Shown here: piece after piece, positions 7,214 through 13,014 of the stretch
Numbering within the stretch: position 1 is the first letter of the stretch
Layout of the letters: each line of letters opens with the position of its first letter
Source: JAYGED01 sp046582565
GTDB lineage: Bacteria > Pseudomonadota > Alphaproteobacteria > JAAXGF01
Reading direction: 5' to 3'
NCBI GenBank assembly: GCA_046582565.1
Contig: JAYGED010000312.1
Location: 1-20,029, forward strand
DNA length: 20,029 bases
Made by a program: the position numbers and the translations under genes
The notes under the pieces: generated by a model
Told to the model about the DNA's origin: nothing
Databases searched by the model: none
The model's input: the letters and a program-made list of their open reading frames with translations, nothing else

Positions 7214-7232
7214 ACTATGCCGGAGGCATAGT
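7214..7232 (-). terminator. Rho-independent terminator overlapping the gst stop codon
   Basis: An 8-bp perfect stem, ACTATGCC/GGCATAGT, with a 3-nt loop is followed on the minus strand by CTTTTATT. The gst stop codon (7215-7217) lies in the distal arm of the stem, so the last three codons and the terminator share sequence. Confidence 0.6.
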
Positions 7233-7817
7233 ATCCATCATGGACGGGCGCTGGGAGAAGCCGGCATACCAGGCATCCAGGGCCGGGTGATCTTGCCGCC
7301 AATTATCATCGGCGAAGCGTAGATCGAGATAGCCAAGGGCGCAGCCGACGGTGATGATGCCGATGTGGAGGCTGCCCTCCAAGGCGGCCAGATCCGCGCT
7401 TATCGCATCGAGCGCCCGGCTGATCTTGCCCTTCTGCAGCCTAACGAAGCCCGCCGATCGCTCGTCCTCGGGCCGGCGGCTTTCCATAATACAGGCCAGG
7501 GCGGCGTCGAGCAGGCCGTCGGCGAGGGCCTGCAGGCGAAGCGCCTGCCAGCGATCCGCCCCGGCGGGCGGGAACAGAGTGGGGCCGCCCGGCAAATGGT
7601 CGAGATATTCACAAATCACCGGGCTGTCATAGAGCGCCATGCCGTCGTCGGCGATCAGCGTCGGCACCTTATCCAAGGGATTTTCCGCTCTCAGGCCGCT
7701 CTCGGGATCGCCGGTTTTGGTGACAACCAGCTCGACACTCTCGCTCAAACCCCGCTCGGCGGCGCAGACGAGAACTTTACGGACATAGGGCGAGGTCGGG
7801 GAATGACGCAGTTTCAT
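7215..7817 (-). CDS. Glutathione S-transferase family protein
   Basis: A 200-residue cytosolic-type GST with the normal two-domain length. The N-terminal thioredoxin-like fold starts MKLRHSPTSPYVRKVLVCAAERGL, where a Ser or Thr among residues 6-9 would be the glutathione-activating residue. NPLDKVPTLI (46-55) supplies the cis-proline (Pro52), and ALYDSPVICEYLD (61-73) holds the Asp-Ser pair that grips the glutathione gamma-glutamyl group. The helical C-terminal domain includes ITVGCALGYLDLRF, the usual N-capping segment. It is closest in look to the YibF-type single GSTs of proteobacteria. The substrate is unknown, with detoxification or stress conjugation likely. A GGAG lies eight bases before the ATG. 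It is transcribed away from the methyltransferase gene and sits between the two inverted repeat copies. Confidence 0.88.
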   Translation of the reverse strand: MKLRHSPTSPYVRKVLVCAAERGLSESVELVVTKTGDPESGLRAENPLDKVPTLIADDGMALYDSPVICEYLDHLPGGPTLFPPAGADRWQALRLQALADGLLDAALACIMESRRPEDERSAGFVRLQKGKISRALDAISADLAALEGSLHIGIITVGCALGYLDLRFADDNWRQDHPALDAWYAGFSQRPSMMDTMPPA

Positions 7818-7888
7818 GACAGGGCTCCGGGCTGAGATGGTGATGTGTTGACCTTCTCTATATCACCGCCAGTTGCCTTGGCTATACC

Positions 7889-8668
7889 ATGGTCGTCATG
7901 TGGCAGGATATCATCGATCTTAATGCCTTCTACGCCAGCCCTCTGGGCGCCGTGGCGCGGCGCATCATTCGCCGGCGAATCCGCAGCCTGTGGCCGGATC
8001 TGCGGGGTCAGTCGGTGCTCGGGCTCGGCTTCGCCACACCCTATCTTCGACCCTTTAGGGGCGAGGCGGAACGGGTCATCGGCCTCATGCCGGCGACCCT
8101 CGGGGTGATGGCATGGCCCGCCGACGAGGCCCGGCTGGTCGCCCTGGCCGACGAATCGGAGCTGCCTCTGCCCGACGGCTCGATCAACCGGGTGCTGCTG
8201 ATCCATGCGGTCGAGAGCAGCGAGCAGCTTCGCCCCATGCTCAGGGAAATCTGGCGCGTGCTCGACGGCGGCGGCCGCCTGCTAGTGGTGGTGCCCAACC
8301 GGCGCGGCGTCTGGGCGCGGTTCGAGCGCACCCCCTTCGGCAACGGCCACCCCTTCAGCCCGGGCCAGCTTTCCCGCCTGTTGCGCGACTGTCTATTTTC
8401 GCCCCTGACCACCCAGACCGCGCTCTACATGCCGCCCCTCAAGTCGCGCATGATGCTCAAGGCGGCGGGCGCCTGGGAGCGCGTCGGCGAGCGCTGGGGG
8501 TTGCCCTTCGCGGGCGTCGTGATCATCGAGGCCAGCAAGCAGGTCTATGCGGCAAATCCCGAACGGCTGATCTCGGCCGCCAGGCGGCGCGCCTACCGGG
8601 CCATCATGAAAGGGGGCGCCGAGCCCGCCCATCGGCGGGAAGGACCGCCGATGCTTTTTAAGCGATAG
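7889..8668 (+). CDS. Class I SAM-dependent methyltransferase
   Basis: A 259-residue protein with a Methyltransf_11-like core. SAM-binding motif I is the variant SVLGLGFATPYL (about residues 36-47). The acidic segment LPLPDGSINRVLLIHAVES (about 92-110) and the post-motif LREIWRVLDGGGRLLVVVPNRRGVWARFERTPFGNGHPFS (about 116-155) are characteristic of a conserved alphaproteobacterial methyltransferase that often neighbours hydroxyacylglutathione hydrolase. No such gene is present here. The substrate is unknown. The N-terminus could instead begin at ATG 7898 (MWQDIIDLNAFYASPLG), which looks more like relatives; neither start has a good ribosome binding site. The basic C-terminal tail (RRRAYRAIMKGG, HRREGPPMLFKR) could contact nucleic acid or membrane. 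Its TAG directly abuts the third repeat segment. Confidence 0.82.
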   Translation: MVVMWQDIIDLNAFYASPLGAVARRIIRRRIRSLWPDLRGQSVLGLGFATPYLRPFRGEAERVIGLMPATLGVMAWPADEARLVALADESELPLPDGSINRVLLIHAVESSEQLRPMLREIWRVLDGGGRLLVVVPNRRGVWARFERTPFGNGHPFSPGQLSRLLRDCLFSPLTTQTALYMPPLKSRMMLKAAGAWERVGERWGLPFAGVVIIEASKQVYAANPERLISAARRRAYRAIMKGGAEPAHRREGPPMLFKR

Positions 8669-8746
8669 CGTTCAGGCGCCCATACTCGTGTTTAAAGATA
8701 ACTGGGGCTTTAGCCGCTCAATGCGGCTTTTGGGTTTTAAGAAGTG
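8668..8746 (+). repeat. Partial third copy of the repeat family (head module)
   Basis: This 79-nt segment starts with the terminal motif variant GTTCAGGCGCC (8670-8680). It has the same CCCA spacer start and the ACTGGGGCTTT block (8701-8711) found in the heads of copies 1 and 2, but the sequence between these is diverged. The CGCCGG hairpin is replaced by AGCCGC/GCGGCT (8712-8728). It then loses similarity and ends against copy 2. It begins directly at the methyltransferase stop codon. Confidence 0.7.
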
Positions 8747-8789
8747 ACGTTCAAGCGCCACTAAGGCTTTAGCCGCTCAATGCGGCTTT
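8706..8789 (+). repeat. Pair of identical 25-nt direct repeats containing a hairpin
   Basis: Positions 8706-8730 and 8765-8789 are identical 25-mers (GGCTTT, then the AGCCGC/GCGGCT stem with a five-base loop, then TTT). The first belongs to the partial third repeat and the second to the tail of copy 2. Copy 1 carries the reverse complement at 7161-7185 with one change in the loop. The hairpin is thus a module reused at both ends of the family. Confidence 0.8.
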
Positions 8790-8938
8790 GCGGCATTCGC
8801 CGCGTTTTGCGTTCGATGGTCGGGTAGGGCAGCATTCTCCGACCGTAACGGTCGGAGAAGCAAGCCCGCAAAGCGGGCCGCCGGTTTACCCGGCGAAAGC
8901 CCCAGTCTTATGTAGATATAAGTTTTGGGCACTTGAAC
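8749..8938 (-). repeat. Structured repeat element, copy 2 (inverted relative to copy 1)
   Basis: A 190-nt element read on the minus strand, bounded by GTTCAAGTGCC (8928-8938 reversed) and GGCGCTTGAAC (8749-8759 reversed). The single terminal difference from copy 1 (C to T) would still pair as G-U in RNA. All copy 1 hairpins are kept: CGCCGG/CCGGCG, GCCCGC/GCGGGC with a shorter loop (TTT instead of GGTC), the 11-bp TTCTCCGACCG stem unchanged, GCGGC/GCCGC and AGCCGC/GCGGCT. Differences fall mostly in loops and linkers. It lies between the tail-to-tail methyltransferase and metA genes. No coding frame is evident. Confidence 0.88.
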
Positions 8939-8941
8939 GCA

Positions 8942-8958
8942 GGTCGCCTTCGGCGACC
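8942..8958. terminator. Hairpin after metA, possible terminator
   Basis: A perfect 7-bp stem, GGTCGCC/GGCGACC, with a TTC loop stands 10 bases beyond the metA stop. There is no U-run after it on the minus strand and only an A-rich stretch on the plus strand, so it may be a weak or Rho-assisted terminator. It directly adjoins the head of repeat copy 2. Confidence 0.35.
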
Positions 8959-8967
8959 GCAAATAAA

Positions 8968-9891
8968 CTATCCCTTTCCGATGTCAGCGATATCGATTGG
9001 AGAATATTGGTACATATCATTGATCCAATTCAAGAAAAGAAGATGGCCGTGACCGCGCCATGTATTCCGCAGCGGTTGGCTTGGATCATCGTCGGTAAAA
9101 TAATTGCGCGGAACCGGGACGTCGTCGCGCCCGGCGGCCTGATCGCGGGCATATTCATTGGCCAAAGTCTCGGTGTCGTATTCGAGATGATTGAACATAA
9201 AGACATTGCCTAGAGCCTTATCTTCGATCAGGCACAGGCCGGCTTCGTTGGATTCGGCGAGCACAACCAGGCCCGGCACGGCCTCGATGTCGGCCCGCAA
9301 GGTTTCCGTATGGCGCGAGACCGGCACCAGAAACCGATCGGGAAAGCCGCGAAGAAGAGTCGAATTGGGGCTCACCACCCGATGCTCATAGATTCCGGAC
9401 AGCTTTTCGCTCATGGCGTGCTTGGGTACGCCGTAATAGTGATAGAGCGCCGCCTGGCCGCCCCAGCATAGATTGAGGGTGCGCGAAACATTGTCGCGCG
9501 CCCAGTCGAAAATCTCGCGGATTTCGGCCCAGTAATCGACCTCCTCGAACGGGATTTCCTCGATCGGCGCGCCGGTGATGACGAGGCCGTCGAATTTTTG
9601 ATCGGCGATCTCGTTCCAGGTCACGTAAAACGCCAGCATATGCTCGGCCGAGATATTGGTCGGTGTATAGCTTGAGGTCTTGAGCAGGGTGAGCTCGACC
9701 TGCAACGGGGTGCTGCCGATGACCCGCGCCAGCTGGGTTTCTGTTTTGATTTTTTCCGGCATCAGGTTGAGCAGGGCGATGCGCATGGGCCTGACTTCCT
9801 GGCGGATCGCGTCGTTTTCGCGAATCAGCAACACCCCTTCTTGCTCGAGGATGCGCCGCGCGGGCAAATTGTCGGGGATCTTTATCGGCAT
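8968..9891 (-). CDS. metA: Homoserine O-acyltransferase MetA, predicted acetyl-type
   Basis: A 307-residue MetA (HTS family) enzyme that acylates L-homoserine at the first committed step of methionine synthesis. Numbering from MPIKIPDNLPARRIL, the catalytic Cys142 lies in NLCWGGQAALYHYYG, and His235 and Glu237 lie in FMFNHLEYDT, exactly at the family positions. Residue 111 is Glu (VITGAPIEEIPFEEVDYW). In characterised MetA proteins Glu at this place goes with acetyl-CoA and Gly with succinyl-CoA, so homoserine O-acetyltransferase is predicted. A longer frame starts at a GTG (9916-9918), but ATG 9891 gives the standard N-terminus. Upstream there is a plausible promoter and no recognisable SAM-II riboswitch. 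The gene is divergent from the aromatic amino acid operon. Confidence 0.93.
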   Translation of the reverse strand: MPIKIPDNLPARRILEQEGVLLIRENDAIRQEVRPMRIALLNLMPEKIKTETQLARVIGSTPLQVELTLLKTSSYTPTNISAEHMLAFYVTWNEIADQKFDGLVITGAPIEEIPFEEVDYWAEIREIFDWARDNVSRTLNLCWGGQAALYHYYGVPKHAMSEKLSGIYEHRVVSPNSTLLRGFPDRFLVPVSRHTETLRADIEAVPGLVVLAESNEAGLCLIEDKALGNVFMFNHLEYDTETLANEYARDQAAGRDDVPVPRNYFTDDDPSQPLRNTWRGHGHLLFLNWINDMYQYSPIDIADIGKG

Positions 9892-9944
9892 GGTGTCTTT
9901 TTTCTGATGAGCCCCCACAAGTCGCCGGGCCCTGTAAGGCTGGC

Positions 9945-9973
9945 AATTTACGTCGAATAGCTATGCTTTGCAA
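9945..9973 (-). promoter_or_regulatory. Putative sigma-70 promoter of metA
   Basis: On the minus strand TTGCAA (9968-9973) and TAAATT (9945-9950) are 17 bases apart, about 54 bases before the metA ATG. The match is moderate (four of six at each box). The leader of roughly 45-50 nt shows no strong hairpin. Confidence 0.33.
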
Positions 9974-10058
9974 CGCGGGTTAGGTGAAGCTTTCCTTTGA
10001 TTTTCAGCGCCGCCGGAGATACAACTTGCGCGCCTTTTCCAAGCCGAAGAACCCCGCC

Positions 10059-10937
10059 ATGACCGCGCCATCAAAAGCGATCGATAAACTACGCCGCAGC
10101 ATCGATGTCATCGATGACGAGATGCATGATTTATTGATGCGCCGCGTCAAGATCGTCGAAAAGATCGGCGCCCTCAAGGACAGTGCGCCGGGGGCGCTGT
10201 TCATTCGTCCGGAACGCGAGGCGAAAATCCTGCGCCGCCTGGTGAGCCGGCACAAGGGCAGCTTTCCGGCCGCCGTGGTGGCGCGCATCTGGCGCGAGCT
10301 GCTGGCTTCGACAACGCGTCTGCAGGGGCCGTTCAGCGTTGCGGTCAATGCGCCGGAGAAATCAGTCGGCTACTGGGACATGGCGCGCGATCACTATGGC
10401 TCGGCGACCCGCATGAGCCTGCATCGGCTCGCCAATCCGGTGCTCAACGCCGTGTTAAACGGCAGCGTGACTGTTGGTGTTTTGCCCATGCCGGCGGAAG
10501 ACGACGCCGACCCCTGGTGGCCCAAACTGATCGGCGCCGGCGAGAATCTGCCGCGCGTCATCGCCCGCGTCCCCTTTATCGAGAACGGCAACGGGCGGTT
10601 CGAAGACTTGAGCGCCCTGGCCATCGCCCGCACTCAACCAGGGGAAACCGGCGATGATGTCACGCTGTTTGCCGTCGAGGCCACTGTCGGGTTCAGCCGG
10701 GGCGGTATCCAGGAGGCTTTCATAACCGCCGGTCTGCCGGCCAACACTATCGCCGTATGGAGCGAGTCGCGAAAAGCCACGAGCCATCTTCACCTCATCG
10801 AAATCGCCGCCTACATCCAGCCGGACGACGATCGTATCGCCACCGTCGCCGACGCGCATGGCGAACATATAATTCGCATCACCAACCTGGGCGGTTACGC
10901 GGTGCCCATTGGGCGCGACTTCTCAGGCGAGGCTTAA
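10059..10937 (+). CDS. Chorismate mutase (AroQ type) with long C-terminal extension
   Basis: A 292-residue protein. Residues 5-85 form an AroQ-class chorismate mutase converting chorismate to prephenate. The pattern KLRRSIDVIDDEMHDLLMRRVKIVEKIGALK...IRPEREAKILRRL supplies the expected active-site basic and acidic residues (Arg12, Arg29, Lys40, Arg53, Glu54). The other ~200 residues contain YWDMARDHYGSAT, TVGVLPMPAEDDADPWWPKL and HLIEIAAYIQPDDDRI. This part is conserved with this gene in alphaproteobacteria to my knowledge. It vaguely recalls a degenerate prephenate dehydratase/ACT arrangement, but no dehydratase catalytic TRF motif is visible. The frame extends to an ATG at 9984, but ATG 10059 gives the family-like start. 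It is the first gene of a tight operon with hisC (3-base gap) and tyrC. Confidence 0.85.
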   Translation: MTAPSKAIDKLRRSIDVIDDEMHDLLMRRVKIVEKIGALKDSAPGALFIRPEREAKILRRLVSRHKGSFPAAVVARIWRELLASTTRLQGPFSVAVNAPEKSVGYWDMARDHYGSATRMSLHRLANPVLNAVLNGSVTVGVLPMPAEDDADPWWPKLIGAGENLPRVIARVPFIENGNGRFEDLSALAIARTQPGETGDDVTLFAVEATVGFSRGGIQEAFITAGLPANTIAVWSESRKATSHLHLIEIAAYIQPDDDRIATVADAHGEHIIRITNLGGYAVPIGRDFSGEA

Positions 10938-10940
10938 GCC

Positions 10941-12071
10941 ATGAGCGCGCCGACCCCCCAGCCGGGGATACTCGACATCAAGCCCTATGTCGCCGGCGCT
11001 TCGAGTGCTTCGTCGACACCGGGCACCCACGTCTCCCGGCTGGCCTCCAACGAATCGCCCCTCGGCCCCAGCCCGCGCGCAATCGAGGCCTACAAGCAGG
11101 CGGCCGACACCCTGCACCGCTATCCCGACGGCGGCGCCAGCGCCCTGCGAGCCGCCCTGGCCGAGCGTCACGGCATCGATGCGCAGGGCATCGTCTGCGG
11201 CAACGGCTCGGACGAGCTGCTTGCCCTGTTGGCGAAATGCTACGCCGGACCCGGCGACGATGTGCTGTTCAGCGAATTCGGTTTCCTGATCTACCCGATT
11301 GCCACGCGGGCGGCGGGCGCGACCCCGGTGGTCGCCCCGGAGCCGGATCTGCGCGCCGATATAGAGGCCTTCGCACGCCTGGCCGGAGCCAATACGCATA
11401 TGGTCTATCTGGCCAATCCCAACAACCCGACGGGAAGCTACATCACCGCACCGGAGCTGCGCGACCTGCACGGCCGCCTGCCCGACGAGACCCTGCTGGT
11501 GATCGACGCCGCCTATGCGGAATATGTCATGGCCGATGACTATGACGCGGGTTTCACCATGGTCGAGGATTTCGACAATGTGGTGATCACGCGAACCTTC
11601 TCAAAGCTCTACGGTCTCGCCGGGCTGCGTCTCGGCTGGGCCTATTGCCCTCCTGCGGTGGCCGATGTGCTGAACCGCGTGCGCGGGCCGTTCAACGTGA
11701 CCGCTCCGGCCCTGGCGGCCGGCCTGGCGGCGCTCGGCGATGTCGCCCACGCCGAGGCGGCGCGGGAACATAACGCCCGCTGGCTGCCCTGGCTTGCCAC
11801 CGAGTTGCGCGCACTCGGGCTGGTCGTCCATCCCAGCGTCGCCAATTTCATTTTGGTGGAATTTCCTGAGTCGTCGAATGGCCCTGAGCCGTCGAAGGGA
11901 CAAGGCGGGGCTATTGCCGCCCTTGCTCACCTCTCGAGCCATGGGGTGATCGCCCGCGATATGGGCGGTTACGGCCTGCCCGATTGCCTGCGCATCGGCA
12001 TCGGTACGGAACAGGACATGCGCGCCGTGGTCGCCGCATGCGCTGAATTCCTGTCCCTGAGCGAAGGCTGA
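10941..12071 (+). CDS. hisC: Histidinol-phosphate/aromatic aminotransferase HisC
   Basis: A 376-residue class II (fold type I) PLP aminotransferase that transaminates histidinol phosphate. In this operon context it likely also acts on prephenate or aromatic keto acids. Key features are LASNESPLGPSP (34-45), CGNGSDELL (86-94), NPNNPTGSYI (159-168), DAAYAEYV (189-196), the PLP lysine Lys222 in TRTFSKLYGLAGLRLGW, Arg230 nearby, and the C-terminal MGGYGLPDCLRIGIGTEQD with the substrate-binding arginine. Between EFP and GAIAAL there is an in-frame insertion (PESSNGPEPSKG) encoded by two tandem 18-bp palindromic repeats at 11864-11899. It lies in a region that varies between homologues, so activity may be kept. 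It starts 3 bases after the chorismate mutase stop and is followed 3 bases later by tyrC. Confidence 0.92.
   Translation: MSAPTPQPGILDIKPYVAGASSASSTPGTHVSRLASNESPLGPSPRAIEAYKQAADTLHRYPDGGASALRAALAERHGIDAQGIVCGNGSDELLALLAKCYAGPGDDVLFSEFGFLIYPIATRAAGATPVVAPEPDLRADIEAFARLAGANTHMVYLANPNNPTGSYITAPELRDLHGRLPDETLLVIDAAYAEYVMADDYDAGFTMVEDFDNVVITRTFSKLYGLAGLRLGWAYCPPAVADVLNRVRGPFNVTAPALAAGLAALGDVAHAEAAREHNARWLPWLATELRALGLVVHPSVANFILVEFPESSNGPEPSKGQGGAIAALAHLSSHGVIARDMGGYGLPDCLRIGIGTEQDMRAVVAACAEFLSLSEG
11864..11899 (+). repeat. Tandem palindromic REP-like repeat inserted in frame in hisC
   Basis: Two adjacent 18-nt units, TCCTGAGTCGTCGAATGG and CCCTGAGCCGTCGAAGGG. The second matches the widespread CCCTGAGC..GTCGAAGGG-type palindrome known from many proteobacterial genomes; the first is a decayed copy differing at three positions. 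The 36-nt block adds 12 codons and preserves the hisC frame. This resembles palindromic elements that insert in frame into genes, as in Rickettsia. Confidence 0.65.
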
Positions 12072-12074
12072 TCC

Positions 12075-13001
12075 ATGGCGGGCAGCCCCTTTTTCGAGCG
12101 TGTCGCCCTGATCGGCATCGGCCTGATCGGCTCATCGCTAGTTCGCGTCATGCGCCGCGACGGCCTGGCCGGGCATATTGCCGTCTGTGCGCGCAAGCCG
12201 GAAACCCTGGCGAAGGCTCTGGAACTCGGCCTCGCCGACAGCACAACCGACGACCCCCTGGCCGCCGTGGAGGGCGCCGATCTGGTGGTGCTGGCGACGC
12301 CCATCGGCGCCTATGGGGCGATTGCCGAGATCATAGGTCCGGGCTTAAAGCCCGGCGCCATCATCACCGATGTGGGCTCGACCAAGGGCTCGGTGATCCG
12401 CGATGTGGCGCCGCATCTACCCGAAGGCGTCCATTTCGTGCCGGCCCACCCCATCGCGGGCACCGAAAAATCAGGCCCCGAAGCCGGCTTCGACAGCCTG
12501 TTCGAAGGCCGCTGGTGCATCCTGACGCCGCCCGACGGCACGGACGCCCGCGCCGTCGAGGCGGTGGCGGCCCTGTGGCGCTGCACCGGCTCGATGATCG
12601 AGCAGATGGATGCCGCCCATCACGACCAGGTGCTGGCGATCACCTCGCATCTGCCCCATCTGATCGCCTACACCATCGTCGGCACGGCCACCGACCTTGA
12701 AGATGATCTACAGAATGAAGTGATCAAATTCTCGGCCGCCGGGTTCCGCGATTTCACCCGCATCGCCGCCTCGGACCCGGTCATGTGGCGCGATGTGTTC
12801 CTGCAGAACAAGCAGGCGGTGCTCGACGTGCTGGCGCGCTTTACGGAAGACCTGACGGCCATGCAGCGCGCCATCCGCCGCGGCGAGGGCGAGACGCTCG
12901 AGAAATCCTTCACCCGCACCCGCGCCATCCGCCGCGGTATTGTCGAGGCCCATCAGGCCGGCACCTTCAAGCCCGCCGAACCCGACGAAGACAAAGACTG
13001 A
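12075..13001 (+). CDS. tyrC: Prephenate/arogenate (cyclohexadienyl) dehydrogenase
   Basis: A 308-residue TyrA/TyrC-family enzyme that oxidatively decarboxylates prephenate or arogenate towards tyrosine with NAD(P). The Rossmann motif VALIGIGLIGSSLVRVM (10-26) is followed by LVVLATPIGAY, the TDVGSTKGSV block (about 98-107) and the family-specific HPIAGTEKSGPEAGFDSLFEGRWCIL (about 127-152). The catalytic-region His is in HHDQVLAITSHLPHLIAY (about 183-200), where the serine and histidines that contact substrate are expected. There is no ACT or chorismate mutase domain; the mutase is the separate first gene of the operon. Whether it prefers prephenate or arogenate cannot be read from sequence. 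It is the last gene of the operon and ends 13 bases from the convergent cyclodeaminase gene, with no clear terminator between. Confidence 0.92.
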   Translation: MAGSPFFERVALIGIGLIGSSLVRVMRRDGLAGHIAVCARKPETLAKALELGLADSTTDDPLAAVEGADLVVLATPIGAYGAIAEIIGPGLKPGAIITDVGSTKGSVIRDVAPHLPEGVHFVPAHPIAGTEKSGPEAGFDSLFEGRWCILTPPDGTDARAVEAVAALWRCTGSMIEQMDAAHHDQVLAITSHLPHLIAYTIVGTATDLEDDLQNEVIKFSAAGFRDFTRIAASDPVMWRDVFLQNKQAVLDVLARFTEDLTAMQRAIRRGEGETLEKSFTRTRAIRRGIVEAHQAGTFKPAEPDEDKD

Positions 13002-13014
13002 TCGGAAGAAACGC

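Noticed and set aside
7011..8938. Repeats considered as integron attC sites
   Set aside because: The GTT/AAC ends and palindromic bodies are suggestive, but the paired R and L boxes are missing, orientation is inverted rather than direct, and the multi-hairpin body does not fit attC.
7011..8938. Repeats considered as a CRISPR array
   Set aside because: There are only two full copies, inverted, 1.5 kb apart, with genes between them; no short direct repeat-spacer pattern exists.
8788..9213. 141-codon plus-strand frame covering the repeat and the end of metA
   Set aside because: It spans repeat copy 2 and antisense metA, has no ribosome binding site, and its sequence only reflects the hairpin arms.
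9892..9983. Possible SAM riboswitch in the metA leader
   Set aside because: The SAM-II core (including the GCTAAAG-like block) and the short SAM-V or SAM/SAH patterns were looked for and are not present.
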